DNA of 64,000 bases from Verrucomicrobium sp. BvORR034 (GTDB taxonomy: Bacteria; Verrucomicrobiota; Verrucomicrobiia; Verrucomicrobiales; Verrucomicrobiaceae). Below are positions 53,203 to 62,455 of this stretch, piece by piece; the first letter of the stretch is position 1, and the number at the start of each line of letters is the position of its first letter. The notes beneath the pieces were generated by a model. It worked only from the letters and a program-made list of their open reading frames with translations. It ran no database searches and was not told the origin of the DNA. Position numbers and translations under genes: made by a program. The DNA lies in assembly GCF_000739635.1 (NCBI RefSeq), contig NZ_BATQ01000133.1, positions 1 through 64,000 of the forward strand, in the 5' to 3' direction.

Positions 53203-56200
53203 TCACTCCCGGGTGACAAAGGCATCTGTGTTCAGGATGGCACGGGTGACACTGACGAGGGCCGCGGCCTCTGCCACGGCCACATTGTCAGGCAGGGGCT
53301 GCGGCCCCCAGGCGGCCTCAGCCGCAGCACGGTCTTTTTCATACTCGCCAAGCAGATCGGTGGAGAGCTTCTGCAGCAGCTTCAACTCCTCCAAGGAAGG
53401 ACCTCGGCTGTAGGCAATGCGACAGGCGAGCAGAATCCGCCCTTCACGAAGTCCAGCGTACACCGGCCCCGGCAGCTCCTTGCAGAGGCGGGCGGCCATG
53501 GCGCGAGCCATTTCCACAAACGCTTCGTCATTGGCGACCGTCAGCGCCTGTAGAGGCGTATTGGAGCGACTTCTCCGGGTGCAGACCTGCTGGAAGTCCG
53601 GCGCATCAAAGGTGGTGAAAAGAGGATGCGGAGCACTGCGATAGAAGAGGGTGTACATGCCGCGCCGATAGCGGTCCGGACCCACGCTCGTGATCCAGTT
53701 CTTCTTGTTCTGGGTGAAGGAGTACACCCCTTCAGGTTGAGGAGGCCGAACGCTCGGACCACCCACCGCAGGATTCAGCAGACCGCTGGCGCACAATCCG
53801 GCATCTCGAATAATCTCAGCCTCCACCCGCACGCGTTCCTGTCGGGCCAGCAAAAGGTTCCGCGGATCCTTTTCCGCCAGGTCTGGGCGGTTGCGTGAGC
53901 TTTGTCGATAGGTGGCAGAGTTCACCACCAGCCGGTGCATGGCCTTGAAGCTCCAGCCTTGGCGGATGAATTCCCCGGCCAGCCAGTCCAGCAACTCTGG
54001 ATGCACCGGGGCTGAGCCTTGAGAGCCGAAGTCCTCCTCAGTCTCCACAATTCCGCGGCCAAAGTAGTGCATCCACAGTCGGTTCATGGTGACCCGGGGC
54101 GTCAGTGGGTTCGAGGGATTCACAAGCCACTGGGCCAGGTCCAGCCGGCTCTGAAAGTGCTGTGGACGTTGCAACTCTGGCATGGCTGCCAGCACTGCGG
54201 CGATCACACCAGGCGTCAGCGGCCCCAGCTTCTGATCGGGGCGCAGGAAATCACCCCGCTGGAACAGGAACGTCTGGCGCGGCTTTTCCAGATCCTTCAT
54301 GATCATGAGTTCTGCCGAGTCTCCCGTGGCACCGGGCTTCGTCTTCTTGGCTGCGGTCGTGAGCGTGTTCGGGGCAGTGGCCACCACGGGTGCAGACCTG
54401 GGCAAATCCGGCACGGCCTCCACAACTTCCAGAGCGAATCGTCCCACGAGATACTTCTCATTGAGGTCATGATGAAGCCTGACCTCCAATTGCTGGCCAT
54501 CCAGAGAGACTGGCTGCTCCAGTACGAACACCGCATCGTGATCTGCATTCATCCTGGCCCCGGTCGCCGAGCCTTTCGCCACGTTGATCGCCCAGCCGGT
54601 TTTGGCATCCCCATCCACCGCCGCCTGCGCGGGATAGTTCGGCTGGAAGTGGTCCGCAGAAGCCAGTTTGACGGGCAGTTCCCTGCCGCCCACGCTGATC
54701 TCGACATCGGTCAGGACAAAGTTTCCGTTCCCCGCGAGCCCGGGGCCACCCTTGGGAAGGGATTCATGTGTCAACACCCGCAGGCGCACGGCAGCGATCT
54801 TCTTAAGCGAGCTCTTCGCCACCACACGGTAGGTGTCGTTGAAGGAACCGCCACCGTCCGCCAGGAGGGAGTTGTCCGGCAGCAGTTTGAGGCCGGCATT
54901 GGCCGTGGTGTCGTACTCCACATACTCGACCGGCTGCCACATCAGACTGGCAAGACGGGTGTGAATCACATCCGAGCCCGGCACTTGCGTGCTGGCGGGT
55001 GTCTTGGCCCTCTTCGCCAGCGGGGCGGGCTCCGGGGTGGCTTTGACCATTTTCCCAAAGACCTCCCCTTTTCCCACTTCCATGGTGGTGCCTTTGTTGT
55101 TCACGTCCGTGCCCTGGTTGAAGAACGCATACATGCGGTAGTAGTCCTCATGCGTTATGGGATCGAACTTGTGCGTATGGCACTGGGCGCAGCCCACGGT
55201 GAGCCCCAACCAGACGGCACCGGTCGTGTTCACGCGGTCCATCACTGCTTCCACGCGGAACTGCTCAGGATCTGTGCCGCCTTCTTCGTTGATCAGAGTG
55301 TTCCGGTGGAATGCGGTGGCGACGAGTTGGTTCTTTGTCGGCTTGGGAAGCAGGTCTCCTGCCAGTTGCTCAATGGTGAAACGGTCAAAAGGGAGGTCAT
55401 CATTGAGGGACTTGATCACCCAGTCCCGAAAGGGCCACATGCCACGTTCCCCATCGATGGTGTACCCATTGGAATCGGCGTAACGGGCCTGGTCAAGCCA
55501 ATGACGACCCCAGCGCTCCCCGTAGTGGGGACTCTCAAGCAGACGATCCACCAGTCGCTCGTAGGCGAGTGGATCGGCGTCTTTCTCAAATGCCCTCACT
55601 TCCGCCGGGGTGGGTAGCAGCCCGGTCAGATCCAGTGAGACTCTACGGATCAGCGTGGCCCGATCCGCTTCGGCGGAGGGTTGAATCCCCTCCTTCTCCA
55701 GGCGGGTCAATATGAACCGGTCCACTCCATTGCGCGACCAAGCCTCATTCTTGGGTGCAGGGGGAGGAGTCTGTCGCAGCGGCAGGAAGGCCCAGTGCCC
55801 TTCATATTCGGCCCCCTGCTCGATCCAGCGGCGGATCGTCGTCACCTGCGCCTCTGTGAGGGACGGCTTCTTGGCCTTGGGCGGAGGCATCATCTCTGAT
55901 CGATCATGGGAAAGGATCCGCACCATCAGCTCGCTCTCATCCGGCTTGCCGGGGACGACAGCCCGGTTCTCCAGTGCTCCCTCACGCGTGTCCAGTCGCA
56001 GATCGGCATCGCGAGTCTTGTCATCCGGCCCGTGACAGTGAAAGCACATGTCAGAGAGAATGGGCCGGATCTGCTCATTGAATCGCACCTTGCCCGACGG
56101 CTCTACTGCGGCAGCCAGAGGTGGGATGGGAAGAGCCAACATGGCCAATACCGCACCCAAGAGCGGGGTAGAAAGGTGACGACAGCCAGGAGATGGGAAG

Positions 56201-56214
56201 GAGCGGGTCAACAT
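53203..56214 (-). CDS. PSCyt1-DUF1549-DUF1553 cytochrome protein (third copy)
   Basis: 1,003 residues from the ATG at 56214, which has GGGGAG about 9 bases upstream; an earlier in-frame ATG at 56250 is less likely. Signal [19 protein letters not shown]; PSCyt1 heme site [22 protein letters not shown]1549 with [39 protein letters not shown] and second site [19 protein letters not shown]; a middle beta-rich segment (about residues 440-610, [20 protein letters not shown]) where another copy has LamG; DUF1553 ([37 protein letters not shown]). Divergent from the ECF sigma gene; DUF1501 partner follows. Confidence 0.94.
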   Translation of the reverse strand: MLTRSFPSPGCRHLSTPLLGAVLAMLALPIPPLAAAVEPSGKVRFNEQIRPILSDMCFHCHGPDDKTRDADLRLDTREGALENRAVVPGKPDESELMVRILSHDRSEMMPPPKAKKPSLTEAQVTTIRRWIEQGAEYEGHWAFLPLRQTPPPAPKNEAWSRNGVDRFILTRLEKEGIQPSAEADRATLIRRVSLDLTGLLPTPAEVRAFEKDADPLAYERLVDRLLESPHYGERWGRHWLDQARYADSNGYTIDGERGMWPFRDWVIKSLNDDLPFDRFTIEQLAGDLLPKPTKNQLVATAFHRNTLINEEGGTDPEQFRVEAVMDRVNTTGAVWLGLTVGCAQCHTHKFDPITHEDYYRMYAFFNQGTDVNNKGTTMEVGKGEVFGKMVKATPEPAPLAKRAKTPASTQVPGSDVIHTRLASLMWQPVEYVEYDTTANAGLKLLPDNSLLADGGGSFNDTYRVVAKSSLKKIAAVRLRVLTHESLPKGGPGLAGNGNFVLTDVEISVGGRELPVKLASADHFQPNYPAQAAVDGDAKTGWAINVAKGSATGARMNADHDAVFVLEQPVSLDGQQLEVRLHHDLNEKYLVGRFALEVVEAVPDLPRSAPVVATAPNTLTTAAKKTKPGATGDSAELMIMKDLEKPRQTFLFQRGDFLRPDQKLGPLTPGVIAAVLAAMPELQRPQHFQSRLDLAQWLVNPSNPLTPRVTMNRLWMHYFGRGIVETEEDFGSQGSAPVHPELLDWLAGEFIRQGWSFKAMHRLVVNSATYRQSSRNRPDLAEKDPRNLLLARQERVRVEAEIIRDAGLCASGLLNPAVGGPSVRPPQPEGVYSFTQNKKNWITSVGPDRYRRGMYTLFYRSAPHPLFTTFDAPDFQQVCTRRSRSNTPLQALTVANDEAFVEMARAMAARLCKELPGPVYAGLREGRILLACRIAYSRGPSLEELKLLQKLSTDLLGEYEKDRAAAEAAWGPQPLPDNVAVAEAAALVSVTRAILNTDAFVTRE

Positions 56215-56339
56215 GGTGCTTACTCCCCAAACTTTCTGACCAGGGGGCATATCTCACAAAAAATTGTCCTTCCACCGACCAGCACAGAAATCGCCGAAAT
56301 TCTCGTGAGAATCGCATCAGTGCCTGAAATAATGGAGCA
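56215..56339. promoter_or_regulatory. Divergent promoter region, PSCyt1 pair / ECF sigma gene
   Basis: 125 bases between the minus-strand PSCyt1 gene and the plus-strand sigma gene. AT-rich at 56251-56264 (CTCACAAAAAATTG). If the sigma factor regulates its neighbours, its binding site should be here; no ECF -35/-10 pair could be fixed by eye. Confidence 0.4.
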
Positions 56340-56912
56340 ATGGCTGAAGTCCCGCCAACCACGCTGAACGAAACAATCCAGGCCGTCCTGAACGGCAATC
56401 CGGATGCGTTCCTCACCATCGTTCACGCCTATCGTCCCTCCCTGAGGGCCTATCTGGCGAGCCAGATGTACCATCTGGATGATGTGGATGACGTGGCTCA
56501 GGAGACCTTCATCGCCGCCTATCGAGGGCTCCCCAAGTTTCGACGCGACCAGGACCTTGGGGCCTGGCTACGCGGCATCGCCCGCAACAAGCTGCTGAAG
56601 TACTTTGAGAAATCGGGCCGCCGGCACGATGCCCTGGCAAAGTTTCGCAAAGACGCCTCCACCTTCCTGGCCAAAGAGCTGGACGAGGAGGCCGGACGCA
56701 CCGGGGCGGCTCAGCTTCAGGCCATGCTCGGTTGCATTCACAAGCTGCCGGAACGCATGCGCCAGGTGGTGCGCGGCTGGATGGATGGCGGAAAATCGAC
56801 CGCACTCGCTGAGGAGATGCAAACCACCGTCGGTGCCGTGTACCAACTGCAATATCGAGCTCTGAAACTGCTGCGCGAATGCGTGGAAAAGGAGGTTGCC
56901 AGTGAATCCTGA
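56340..56912 (+). CDS. ECF-type RNA polymerase sigma factor (Rhodopirellula/Verrucomicrobium family)
   Basis: 190 residues. Region 2: LRAYLASQMYHLDDVDDVAQ, ETFIAAYRGLPKFRRDQDLG, AWLRGIARNKLLKYFEKSG. Region 4: LPERMRQVVRGWMDGGKSTA, LAEEMQTTVGAVYQLQYRAL. No region 3, so an ECF sigma factor. It overlaps the next gene, a FecR-like membrane protein, by 11 bases; such a partner often acts as its anti-sigma factor. Divergent from a PSCyt1/DUF1501 pair, a probable target. Confidence 0.93.
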   Translation: MAEVPPTTLNETIQAVLNGNPDAFLTIVHAYRPSLRAYLASQMYHLDDVDDVAQETFIAAYRGLPKFRRDQDLGAWLRGIARNKLLKYFEKSGRRHDALAKFRKDASTFLAKELDEEAGRTGAAQLQAMLGCIHKLPERMRQVVRGWMDGGKSTALAEEMQTTVGAVYQLQYRALKLLRECVEKEVASES

Positions 56913-58593
56913 ATCAACATTTGAAAAGGACCTCCAAGATGCCCTCATTGCCTGGCAGGAGAGCTCCCACGGTATCAACGAGGAGCGGACGACAGAGCTT
57001 CTGCAACGGGTGCGAGATGATGCGACCTTTCGCAAAGCACTGGCACTGCAAGTCTGGACATTGACGCAGGCTCGGCTGGCCCAAGCCCCGGAACCTCGAT
57101 GGCTTGAGTTGAATGAGGTTCTCGGGATCGAGAACGGAAACACTGGCACGTCCCATGAAGACGCGGAGTTTGACGCTACTTTACGAGCAGCTCTCCAGGA
57201 CGAACCCTCGCATCAGCCAGCTGGCTGGGCTGCGAGATGGTCTTGGCTGGGGCTCGCCGCCACGATCGCTGTTGCCGGAATTCTGACGATCTGGCTGACG
57301 TTGCGACCAGCCAATCGCGAAACCGACTTACGGAAGTTCCCTCCCTTGGCGGTTCTGGTGCAGGTGGAGGATGCCAAAGCGGCCGGCACCTGGGGTCCGC
57401 AACCACCGGCCAGCGGCATGAACCTCACGGCCGGTCCTCTGATGCTGAAGTCAGGCCGGTTGAGCCTCATGTTCGCCAGCGGAGTCGTGCTGCATGTGGA
57501 AGGACCAGCACAGCTCGACCTTCTCACCGCCGATCGCATCCTCTGCCACGATGGTCGAGTGCGGCTGCGAGTGCCAAAAGGCGCAGAAGGGTTCTGCATT
57601 GAAACCCCCGGCGGAGCTGTCACGGACCTTGGCACAGAGCTGGGAGTCTCCGTCGGGAAAGATGGCAACACTCAGGTGGCTGTGTTTGAAGGTGAGGCAG
57701 AAGCCTCCCTCCGCATTCCGGGTCAAGAGGGTGTACGCACGGAACTCCTCACTGCTCACCAGTCCGCCAAGTTGATTCCCTCCACAGGCGAGATTGTCAC
57801 CACGGCGCCGGATCTGGCAGGATTTCTTCCCGCTACCGAGCTCCACGTTCCGCCCCTGCAACTCGCCGCCGGGTACGAGGAAAAAATCTCTGCTTCGCAC
57901 CCCGTTCACTACTGGCGCATGGACCGATTGGAGCAGGGCTTGATCCCCAATGAGGTAGCCGGAGCCCCTGCCCTGCGTCCCGTGGGGGGCATGCGTCTCG
58001 AAACCGCCGCCCCTGAATCACCGACCACACGCACCGTGGCCCACTTTGGAGGCAAGGCCAATCCGGGGGCATTGTATGCGGTCGAGCCCTGGCTGGCTCC
58101 GGGAGCTGCCCATGCGGTGGAGATGTGGTTTGCCAGTACGACTACAGAACAAATGAGCCTCTTCGCCTTTACTACCGGCAAAGCTCCGAACGATCACCTT
58201 GAGCTCGTGGAACTCGCCGTGCGCCAGCCCGGGCGGAGTCCTCGCCCAGGGATTGTCCGGTATCTCACCCGCTGGCCCGCTGGCAGTGGGGGCGGCATCA
58301 ACATCTACACCGAACCCAAATTCCTCCCCTATCAGTGGCACCATCTCGTCGCCCAACAGGCAAACGGCAAGATGGAGCTGTACCTGAACGGCCACCTGGT
58401 GGGCAAAGCCGACGCGGATCCCTTTGCGCCGCAGATTCCGTGCACCATCCAATTCGGTTGCCTCCGGTATAACGAGGGTCGAGCACTGGCTCAACTGCAG
58501 CGCACCTTCGCCGGCAAAATGGCCGAGGTTGCGATCTATGACCGGTTGCTCACGACTGAGGAGATCCGAGAAAGAGCAACCAGCGACCGATGA
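56902..58593 (+). CDS. FecR-like membrane protein with C-terminal LamG domain
   Basis: 563 residues with GTG start at 56902, 6 bases after GGAGG; an in-frame TTG at 56896 is too close to that site. N-terminal cytoplasmic ~120 residues (anti-sigma-like), one membrane helix (WSWLGLAATIAVAGILTIWL), a FecR-type domain (SGRLSLMFASGVVLHVEGPA, GRVRLRVPKGAEGFCIETPG, VTDLGTELGVSVGKDGNTQV) and a C-terminal LamG/concanavalin-like domain (HAVEMWFASTTTEQMSLFAF; YQWHHLVAQQANGKMELYLN; FAGKMAEVAIYDRLLTTEEI). Overlaps the sigma gene, so translation is coupled. The LamG domain may sense an extracellular glycan or protein (inference). Confidence 0.9.
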   Translation: MNPESTFEKDLQDALIAWQESSHGINEERTTELLQRVRDDATFRKALALQVWTLTQARLAQAPEPRWLELNEVLGIENGNTGTSHEDAEFDATLRAALQDEPSHQPAGWAARWSWLGLAATIAVAGILTIWLTLRPANRETDLRKFPPLAVLVQVEDAKAAGTWGPQPPASGMNLTAGPLMLKSGRLSLMFASGVVLHVEGPAQLDLLTADRILCHDGRVRLRVPKGAEGFCIETPGGAVTDLGTELGVSVGKDGNTQVAVFEGEAEASLRIPGQEGVRTELLTAHQSAKLIPSTGEIVTTAPDLAGFLPATELHVPPLQLAAGYEEKISASHPVHYWRMDRLEQGLIPNEVAGAPALRPVGGMRLETAAPESPTTRTVAHFGGKANPGALYAVEPWLAPGAAHAVEMWFASTTTEQMSLFAFTTGKAPNDHLELVELAVRQPGRSPRPGIVRYLTRWPAGSGGGINIYTEPKFLPYQWHHLVAQQANGKMELYLNGHLVGKADADPFAPQIPCTIQFGCLRYNEGRALAQLQRTFAGKMAEVAIYDRLLTTEEIRERATSDR

Positions 58594-58597
58594 TTTC

Positions 58598-59179
58598 CTA
58601 GCCCTCGGGCGGAGCGGATTCAGCCATGCCTGGGTGCGGGCCTTCGCTTATTTCTTCGATCGTCTTGGCGATGAATTGGGTGAGATCGTCGGGTTTGCGA
58701 CTGGTGACCAAGCCATTGTCCACCACGACGGGCTGATCCACCCAGTTCCCGCCAGCGTTGCGCACGTCGGACTGGATGGCGGGCCAGGAGGTCAGTGTGC
58801 GCCCGGCGACCAGGCCTGCCTCGATCAGAATCCACGGGCCGTGACAGATGGCCGCGATTGGTTTGCCAGCGTCGGCAAATTCCCGCACAAAGTTCACCGC
58901 ATCCCGAGTGGAGCGCAATGTATCGGGGTTGGCCAGCCCGCCCGGCAGTACCAGGGCATCGAAATCGCTGGCATGCACCCGATCCAGAGTCTGATCCACA
59001 TTGAAGTTGTCCCCTTTCTCAAGGTGGTTCATCCCCTGCACCGTCCCGGCTTTGGGCGACACGATGCTGACTGTGGCCCCCGCCCGCTTCAGAGCATGTA
59101 ACGGTTCTTCCAGCTCCACCTGTTCAAATCCGTCTGCGGCCAGGATGGCCACCCGCTTGTTTTCCAAGATAGCGCTCAT
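58598..59179 (-). CDS. PfpI/DJ-1-type glutamine amidotransferase-like protein
   Basis: 193 residues from the ATG at 59179; open frame to 59290 not needed. DJ-1/PfpI fold: RVAILAADGFEQVELEEPLH, ALVLPGGLANPDTLRS, and the nucleophile elbow AAICHGPWILIEAG with Cys112-His113, plus DQPVVVDNGLVTSRKPDDL. The Glu of the strand VELEEP and the Cys-His pair match PfpI/YhbO subfamily proteins (putative protease, deglycase or chaperone). Convergent with the LamG gene with only 4 bases between stop codons. Cytoplasmic. Confidence 0.9.
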   Translation of the reverse strand: MSAILENKRVAILAADGFEQVELEEPLHALKRAGATVSIVSPKAGTVQGMNHLEKGDNFNVDQTLDRVHASDFDALVLPGGLANPDTLRSTRDAVNFVREFADAGKPIAAICHGPWILIEAGLVAGRTLTSWPAIQSDVRNAGGNWVDQPVVVDNGLVTSRKPDDLTQFIAKTIEEISEGPHPGMAESAPPEG

Positions 59180-59340
59180 GTCAGGGGTTCGGGAGGGGTT
59201 CCCGGTACGGTCGGGTGCAGTTCCCCTCCCCGCCCCTGCCCTTCCATCGGGGCAGCGGGTGTTTCCTGCCAAAAGAGCGCCAAATACCACCCCAGCTCGC
59301 TTTTGACTTCGCAGGGCATTTGAGGTACAACCGCCCTCCC

Positions 59341-60711
59341 ATGTCAGCGAAGCGACAATACTTTGGTACCGACGGTGTGCGAGGAGTGGCCAACAAACAC
59401 CCCATGACGCCTGAATTCGTCATGCGCCTGGGTCAGGCGGCTGCCAAGGTGCTTGGCCAGGGGGCCTCTCGCAAGGGAGCCCGCCCCTGCTGCATTGTGG
59501 GCCGCGACTCGCGCCTCTCTGGAGACATGTTGGAAGCCGCTCTCGTGGCAGGCCTCAACTCCATGGGGGTGGATGTGCACCTCTGTGGTCTGGTCCCCAC
59601 TCCCGCGGTAGCGCTGATCACCCAGCAGGAGGGAGCCAGCTTTGGCGCGGTCGTTTCCGCCTCCCACAACCCCTTCTACGACAACGGCATCAAATTCGTA
59701 GGCGGCGACGGCTACAAGCTGACGGATGACGAGGAGCTGCTCATCGAGGCCGCCATGACGAACGAGGCCCTGCTGGCCAACCGCCCTCACGAGACCAACA
59801 TCGGCCGCACCCATGTGCTGCAAGGGTCCGCCGAGCGTTACATCGCCCATGCCATGGCCTCCATGCAAAGCCGCCGGCTCAACGGCATGAAGATCGCCCT
59901 CGACAACGCGAACGGGGCAGCCTCCTTCACGAGCACGGAGACGCTGAAACGCCTCGGTGCCGAGGTAATCCCCTTCCACTCCACCCCAGACGGAGCCAAC
60001 ATCAATCTCCACTGCGGGTGTACCCACCCGGAGATCATTGAGGCTCTCGTCACTCAAACCGGTGCTCAAGTCGGCGTTTCCCACGATGGCGATGCAGACC
60101 GGGTGGCCCTGTGCGACGAACTGGGCCAGCGCCTGAGCGGTGACGAACTGATCGCCATCGCGGTGGTCTCCATGCTGCGCAAGGGCACCCTTCGCGAGAG
60201 CACTGCTGTGGTCACGACCATGAGCAACTATGGCCTGGACGACCTGGTCACGGGCATGGGCGGCAAAGTGGTGCGCACCGATGTGGGCGACCGCTATGTG
60301 ATCGCCGCCATGCGCAAGCAGGACCTCAACTTTGGGGCTGAGGAAAGCGGTCACATCGTCTTCCGTGATCACGCCTCCACCGGCGACGGCCTCATCGCTG
60401 CCCTGCAGATCCTGAAAATCATGGCCGAGACGGGCGAACCGCTCAGCGAACTTCGCAAGGTGCTCTCCCCCTTCCCCCAAGCCAAGCGCAACCTGCGGGT
60501 GAAATCCAAGCCGGCCATCCAGGAACTTGAGGCCGCCAACGCCCTCATCACTCAAACTGAAAAGAAACTCGGCCGCCTGGGTCGCGTGCTTTTGCGCTAC
60601 TCCGGCACCGAGCCCCTCATCCGCCTGCTCATTGAAGGCCGCGATCCCGAGTACATCGAGGATCAGGCTGGCAAGATTGCCGCGGCCATCCAGGAGCAGA
60701 TTGGGGTATAG
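59341..60711 (+). CDS. glmM: Phosphoglucosamine mutase
   Basis: Interconverts glucosamine-6- and -1-phosphate for UDP-GlcNAc synthesis. 456 residues from the ATG at 59341; the frame is open to 59215 but MSAKRQYFGTDGVRG is the normal start. The phosphoserine is S108 in AVVSASHNPFYDNGIKF, the metal loop GVSHDGDADRVALCDELG, sugar loop GAEESGHIVFRDHASTGDG and phosphate loop RYSGTEPLIRLLIEGRD. Divergent from the PfpI gene. Confidence 0.97.
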   Translation: MSAKRQYFGTDGVRGVANKHPMTPEFVMRLGQAAAKVLGQGASRKGARPCCIVGRDSRLSGDMLEAALVAGLNSMGVDVHLCGLVPTPAVALITQQEGASFGAVVSASHNPFYDNGIKFVGGDGYKLTDDEELLIEAAMTNEALLANRPHETNIGRTHVLQGSAERYIAHAMASMQSRRLNGMKIALDNANGAASFTSTETLKRLGAEVIPFHSTPDGANINLHCGCTHPEIIEALVTQTGAQVGVSHDGDADRVALCDELGQRLSGDELIAIAVVSMLRKGTLRESTAVVTTMSNYGLDDLVTGMGGKVVRTDVGDRYVIAAMRKQDLNFGAEESGHIVFRDHASTGDGLIAALQILKIMAETGEPLSELRKVLSPFPQAKRNLRVKSKPAIQELEAANALITQTEKKLGRLGRVLLRYSGTEPLIRLLIEGRDPEYIEDQAGKIAAAIQEQIGV

Positions 60712-60716
60712 ACGCT

Positions 60717-60797
60717 AAGAGTTAGAGGTTAGAAGTTATGGGCGCTGACCTCACCGCGTCGGCGTTTCATGCTCTTCACTCATAACTCCTAACTCTT
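60717..60797. repeat. Heptad-type inverted repeat pair (locus 5)
   Basis: AAGAGTTAGAGGTTAGAAGT (60717-60736, continuing TATG to 60740) and CATAACTCCTAACTCTT (60781-60797) are reverse complements apart from one extra heptamer (AGGTTAG) in the left arm. It begins 6 bases after the glmM stop and touches the 3' end of the convergent EamA gene (stop at 60801). Confidence 0.7.
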
Positions 60798-60800
60798 GCC

Positions 60801-61703
60801 TCACTTCCCCACCGCCACCATCGCCCCACCAGCCAGGGTCAATGCCAGACCCAGCACCTGCACGGGATTGATGGCTTCTCCCAGCAGCATCCAGGCGAGT
60901 CCGACAGTGCCCAGAGGGCCGATCATTCCGATGACCGCAAAGGCCTGGGCTCCGGCGCGTTTGAGTCCAATGCCGAAGAGGTAAGAGGGTATTACCGTGC
61001 CTGCTACGGCCAGTGCCACCCCGCAGCCGTAGGCTTCGGCAGGCAGCTTCAGGATTGCCCCCGGTGGATGGGTGAGTACGAAGTGGATGAGGACATAGAG
61101 ACAGGAAAAACCCACCACGCAGGAAGTGAAGCGAATGGGCCCGATGCGTGAGATCATCTCGCCACTGAACAACACAAAGATGGCGTACGAGATGGCACTG
61201 CCAAAAATGAGCAACGCCCCCAACCAAGTCTCCCCTCCAGACTTGGCACTCGCCTCCGCATAGTAGCCGATCAGGATCCCGAGATAAGAGAGTAACATGG
61301 CCCCCGCCACGCCCCACTTCAGCGGCTTGCGCAGGACCAGGACCGACCCGAGCAACACGATGGAAGGGTAGGTGTACAGGATCATCCGCTCCAGCCCGAC
61401 ACTCACGTGCTCCAGGCCCATGAAATTGATGACGGAGGAGAAATACCAACCGCAAAATCCCAGCAAGGCCAGGCGTGCCCAATCGCGGCCTGTCAGGGGT
61501 TGCACATGCTTGCCCGATGAAGCCCAGATGCCGCCGATCAGGAAGAAGGGAAACGCCATGGCCATGCGCAGCGCCAGAGTCGTGACGGCATCCAGCCCGT
61601 ACCGATAGGCCAGCTTCACGAACACGGCTTTGGAACAGAAGAACAGCGAACTGCCAGCGACAATGAGAAAGGTGAGAAGGGAGGACCTAAAACTGCGGGA
61701 CAT
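60801..61703 (-). CDS. EamA/DMT-family transporter
   Basis: 300 residues, ten hydrophobic segments in two EamA repeats: FLIVAGSSLFFCSKAVFVKL, LALLGFCGWYFSSVINFMGL, LERMILYTYPSIVLLGSVLV in the first half; GVALAVAGTVIPSYLFGIGL, AVIGMIGPLGTVGLAWMLLG, GEAINPVQVLGLALTLAGGA in the second. Probable metabolite exporter; substrate unknown. Start ATG at 61703. Convergent with glmM. Confidence 0.9.
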   Translation of the reverse strand: MSRSFRSSLLTFLIVAGSSLFFCSKAVFVKLAYRYGLDAVTTLALRMAMAFPFFLIGGIWASSGKHVQPLTGRDWARLALLGFCGWYFSSVINFMGLEHVSVGLERMILYTYPSIVLLGSVLVLRKPLKWGVAGAMLLSYLGILIGYYAEASAKSGGETWLGALLIFGSAISYAIFVLFSGEMISRIGPIRFTSCVVGFSCLYVLIHFVLTHPPGAILKLPAEAYGCGVALAVAGTVIPSYLFGIGLKRAGAQAFAVIGMIGPLGTVGLAWMLLGEAINPVQVLGLALTLAGGAMVAVGK

Positions 61704-62366
61704 GGTTCAAAGGGCAAAAGGGGCACAGCAAAACTGAGGCATGAAAACAAAAACGCCCGAAGCACGGGGCATCGGGCGGGTGAAGAAGAGAGAACCTGAC
61801 AGGCACTTTGCCTGCTGCCGGATTCTGAAAATCGCGCCTCTTAAGGGCTTTCGTTTCATCCATCCAGCGCGTCACTCGACCACCACGCCCTTTGGCTTGA
61901 GCAGCCAAAGCCAGCGGTGTTGCCATTTAGGGCGTGTGACGAGGAGAGACATTCAGGAGGTGAACTGGCCATTGGATACGGCCGAAGAGGCGGAGTGCAA
62001 GTGAAATGAAAAGTGATACCGGTGCCCCGCCGGTTCAGGCTACCGTCCACAGCACTGAAAGCCAGGCACACATCCCCCCTCCCTACCAAGACCTCCACCT
62101 GATCCTGCTAAGTAGGATTTTGAGACTGCGGTGAGCATCACCGCTTTGGCGAGGCCTTGTGACAAACTTCAACCTGTCCAGAACTACCGAATCCCTGCTC
62201 CTCCGGCGACCTCTTCCACGCCTTGCTCCACACAGGACTCCCAAAAGCGGCAATTCTCGCCGCAGTCCCAAAGATGCTTCGCATCCAGGTGTTGTTCCTC
62301 CACCGAAAAAGGACCCACTGCACGCCAGCATCACGCTGGAGGCCCAAGAAATACCTCGAACCCTCA
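61704..62366. other. Long intergenic region, no supported gene
   Basis: About 660 bases between the EamA start and the tandem repeat downstream of ppc. Short open frames exist on both strands (for example 61741-62004 plus, 62083-62490 minus) but none has protein-like composition or a convincing start. The segment 62150-62350 (for example GGCAATTCTCGCCGCAGTCC) resembles the alternating motifs of dispersed non-coding repeats; that is an impression, not a demonstrated repeat. Confidence 0.4.
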
Positions 62367-62446
62367 ACTGACGCACTGACGCACTGACGCACTGACGCAC
62401 TGACGCACTGACGCACTGACGCACTGACGCACTGACGCACTGACGC
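62367..62446. repeat. Ten-copy 8-bp tandem repeat (ACTGACGC)n
   Basis: ACTGACGC is repeated exactly ten times with no mismatch, 80 bases, then AC and CA. It ends ten bases before the ppc stop codon (62456 on the minus strand), so it lies in the 3' untranslated region of ppc. Perfect short repeats of this kind vary in copy number between isolates by slippage. Confidence 0.97.
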
Positions 62447-62455
62447 ACCAAGCCC

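Noticed and set aside
54019-55617. Plus-strand 532-codon open frame inside the third PSCyt1 gene
   Set aside because: Shadow of the strong minus-strand gene; no protein-like features.
62367-62446. Possible CRISPR array
   Set aside because: Units are 8 bp and directly adjacent, with no spacers; a simple tandem repeat.
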